Source: JBFEUI01 sp041547565
GTDB taxonomy: Bacteria > Pseudomonadota > Gammaproteobacteria > Thiohalomonadales > Thiohalomonadaceae
Length of the DNA: 14,559 nucleotides
Reading direction: 5' to 3'
NCBI GenBank assembly: GCA_041547565.1
Contig: JBFEUI010000071.1
Location: forward strand, 1-14,559
This document shows, one piece after another, positions 12,992 to 14,559 of the stretch. A program made the translations under genes and the position numbers. Every line of letters starts with the position of its first letter. Positions within the stretch are counted from its first letter, which is position 1. Below the pieces are notes generated by a model. The model had not been told where the DNA came from. It did no database searches and saw only the letters and a list, made by a program, of their open reading frames with translations.

Positions 12992-13918
12992 CTATTGGCC
13001 CAGTGCCTGTTCAAGCCCCTCCGGCTCGAACACGGCAGCCGCCGCCATTTTACGCTCAATTCGTTTGTTAAGTCCGACCAGTACCTTGCCTGGACCGCAC
13101 TCGATCAGCTTATCGACACCCTGTGACTGCATGTCGCGGATGGTTTCCACCCAGCGTACCGGGCTGTACAGCTGGCGCACCAGGGCATCGCGGATCGCAT
13201 CACCCTGCTCCGCCCTTGCCACATCAACATTGTTGATGACGGGTATGGCGGGCGCATTAATCTCGATACCAGACAGGCGTTCAGCAAGCTGTTCTGCTGC
13301 AGGCTTCATCAGTGCACAATGGGACGGCACACTCACAGGAAGCAGCAGTGCCCGTTTGGCCCCCTTCTCCTTGGCCAGTTCAACGGCACGCTGTACGGCT
13401 GCGCTACTACCGGCGACAACCACCTGCCCGGGAGAGTTGAAGTTGACGGCACTGACCACCTGGCCCTCGGCCGCCTCGTCACACAGGGCGATCACCACCT
13501 CATCATCCAGTCCGAGAATGGCCGCCATGGCCCCCTCACCCGCGGGTACCGCTGCCTGCATGAATTTGCCTCGGTCGGAGACCACACCGACCGCATCACG
13601 AAAGGCCATGCTGCCGGCACAAACCAGCGCGGAATATTCCCCCAAACTGTGGCCGGCCATGACTGCAGGCAAAGCACCGCCCTTGTCCTGCCAGATACGC
13701 CACACGGCAACACCGGCGCTGAGCATGGCGGGCTGGGTGATATGGGTCTGATTCAAGTCATCGGACGGACCGTCCTGAACCACTTTCCAGAGGTCGTAAC
13801 CGAGTACCTCGGAGGCCTCGGCAAAGGTGTCAGCCACTTGCGTGTAGGTCGCTGCAAGGTCGGCCAACATGCCGACAGACTGTGAACCTTGACCGGGGAA
13901 GACAAACGCTAAGGACAT
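12992..13918 (-). CDS. fabD: Malonyl-CoA:ACP transacylase
   Basis: A 308-residue enzyme that moves malonyl from CoA to ACP, supplying the extender for FabH and FabF. Landmarks are the N-terminal FPGQGSQ oxyanion loop (Gln10), nucleophile Ser91 in AGHSLGEYSAL, the RGKFMQ arginine (Arg116) that binds the malonyl carboxylate, and His200 in VPSHCALM. Its arginine distinguishes a malonyl-specific enzyme from acetyl-loading relatives. The start at 13918 has GGGAGG about 10 nt upstream. The gap to fabH is 119 nt and holds a palindromic element. Confidence 0.97.
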   Translation of the reverse strand: MSLAFVFPGQGSQSVGMLADLAATYTQVADTFAEASEVLGYDLWKVVQDGPSDDLNQTHITQPAMLSAGVAVWRIWQDKGGALPAVMAGHSLGEYSALVCAGSMAFRDAVGVVSDRGKFMQAAVPAGEGAMAAILGLDDEVVIALCDEAAEGQVVSAVNFNSPGQVVVAGSSAAVQRAVELAKEKGAKRALLLPVSVPSHCALMKPAAEQLAERLSGIEINAPAIPVINNVDVARAEQGDAIRDALVRQLYSPVRWVETIRDMQSQGVDKLIECGPGKVLVGLNKRIERKMAAAAVFEPEGLEQALGQ

Positions 13919-13961
13919 TGGAATATCCCTCCCTAAATCTATTATTTTGCTTTTTCGTATC

Positions 13962-14025
13962 GTAGGTCAGTTCCGTTCCCTGACATTTTGTCGTCAGCTA
14001 ACCGCTGCGCGGCAGCCTGACCTAC
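13962..14025. repeat. Intercistronic palindromic repeat-like element (fabH-fabD gap)
   Basis: Perfect 9-bp outer arms GTAGGTCAG (13962-13970) and CTGACCTAC (14017-14025) enclose two small hairpins, GACA-TTT-TGTC near 13982-13992 and GCTGC-GCG-GCAGC at 14004-14016. The nested fold is like REP/BIME elements scattered in proteobacterial intergenic regions. It ends 13 nt past the fabH stop in the transcript. No T-run follows, so it is not a simple terminator. Copy number elsewhere in the genome cannot be seen here. Confidence 0.55.
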
Positions 14026-14037
14026 TGAATAAGTCGA

Positions 14038-14559
14038 TCAGTATTTAATGAGTGCGGAGCCCCAGGTGAAGCCACCGCCGAAGGCCTCCAGCAACAACAT
14101 ATCGCCGCGATTGATACGGCCATCGCGCACTGCAGTATCCAGCGCCAGCGGCACCGAGGCACCTGAGGTGTTGCCGTGTTTGTCGACAGTGACCACCACA
14201 TTGTCCATCGGCATTTTCAGTTTTCTTGCGGTCGCATTGATGATGCGGATGTTGGCCTGGTGCGGCACCAGCCAGTCAATCTCGGCCTTGTCCATATCGT
14301 TGTGTGCCAGGGTCTCATCGACGATACGACCGAGCGTGTTGACCGCCATGCGGAACACCTCGTTGCCCTGCATCTCCATGTAGGCATTGCCATCCTGCAG
14401 CGCATAGCCATTCGACACACCTGTCGGCACGCGCAACAGGTCCTTGTACTTGCCGTCGGCATGGATGTGGGTCGACAGGATGCCGGCCTCCTCATCGGCC
14501 TGCAGGATCACTGCGCCGGCACCGTCGCCGAACAGTACGCAGGTGCCGCGGTCGTTCCA
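14038..14559 (-). CDS. fabH: 3-oxoacyl-ACP synthase III, C-terminal part
   Basis: The last 173 codons of fabH, running off the right edge; the frame is open to the final base. FabH condenses acetyl-CoA with malonyl-ACP to start each fatty acid chain. Visible are the GTCVLFGDGAGA strand, the active-site His in VPHQANIRI with the adjoining ACP-contact helix, the active-site Asn in HGNTSGASVPLAL and the terminal EAFGGGFTWGSALIKY. The catalytic Cys lies in the missing N-terminal half. The position upstream of fabD is as in E. coli. FabH-like enzymes of secondary metabolism are unlikely in this context. Confidence 0.96.
   Translation of the reverse strand, partial: WNDRGTCVLFGDGAGAVILQADEEAGILSTHIHADGKYKDLLRVPTGVSNGYALQDGNAYMEMQGNEVFRMAVNTLGRIVDETLAHNDMDKAEIDWLVPHQANIRIINATARKLKMPMDNVVVTVDKHGNTSGASVPLALDTAVRDGRINRGDMLLLEAFGGGFTWGSALIKY

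Noticed and set aside
13319..13885. 188-codon plus-strand frame
   Set aside because: Antisense to fabD with no supporting signals.
1..14559. CRISPR array, transposase, integrase or defence system
   Set aside because: No regularly spaced repeats and no coding region with such motifs on either strand; the region is housekeeping in content.

Overview
The window is about 58-60% GC by eye and looks like chromosomal housekeeping DNA of a gammaproteobacterium. The main evidence is a fatty-acid synthesis cluster on the minus strand in the classic order fabH-fabD-fabG-acpP-fabF-pabC-mltG, together with a YccA-type Bax-inhibitor-1 protein and a type II tRNA-Ser very close to the E. coli form. An affiliation with sulfur-oxidising Chromatiales/Thiotrichales-like lineages is only an impression from protein style. 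No phage, plasmid, transposase, CRISPR array or recognisable defence system is present.

Left part (1-7030). The 5' part of a leucine-dehydrogenase-like amino acid dehydrogenase gene (minus) is divergent from ilvA (threonine ammonia-lyase with ACT domain, plus). The ilvA gene overlaps a small secreted Sel1-repeat protein. Convergent to that, with a 14-bp overlap, is an orphan REC-PAS-HisKA_2 histidine kinase (minus). Next comes a large exported M1-like metallopeptidase (minus) with an atypical active site, divergent from an exported ChaN-like/PDZ protein (plus).

Middle (7031-8595). A roughly 190-bp non-coding stretch is followed by a bidirectional terminator, tRNA-Ser(UGA) (minus), and two back-to-back promoters serving the tRNA and a seven-helix BI-1/YccA-family protein (plus). 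A strong terminator and a 60-residue two-helix membrane protein (plus) come next.

Right part (8596-14559). Read from right to left, the fab cluster makes malonyl-ACP (FabD), starts chains (FabH), elongates them (FabF), reduces the 3-keto group (FabG) and supplies the carrier (AcpP). It ends with folate-pathway PabC and the cell-wall enzyme MltG. Its intercistronic gaps carry clear structure: a repeat-like palindrome between fabH and fabD, a separate acpP promoter, a U-tailed terminator between acpP and fabF, and a strong hairpin without a U-tract between fabF and pabC. These probably set different expression levels within the cluster, with ACP highest. The usual next genes, tmk and holB, do not follow mltG here.

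I found no convincing new multi-gene system. The points most worth a second look are the M1-like peptidase lacking GAMEN, the palindrome inside the ilvA promoter spacer, the small membrane protein, the tRNA-3'-end-like repeat and the layered RNA structures of the fab cluster.
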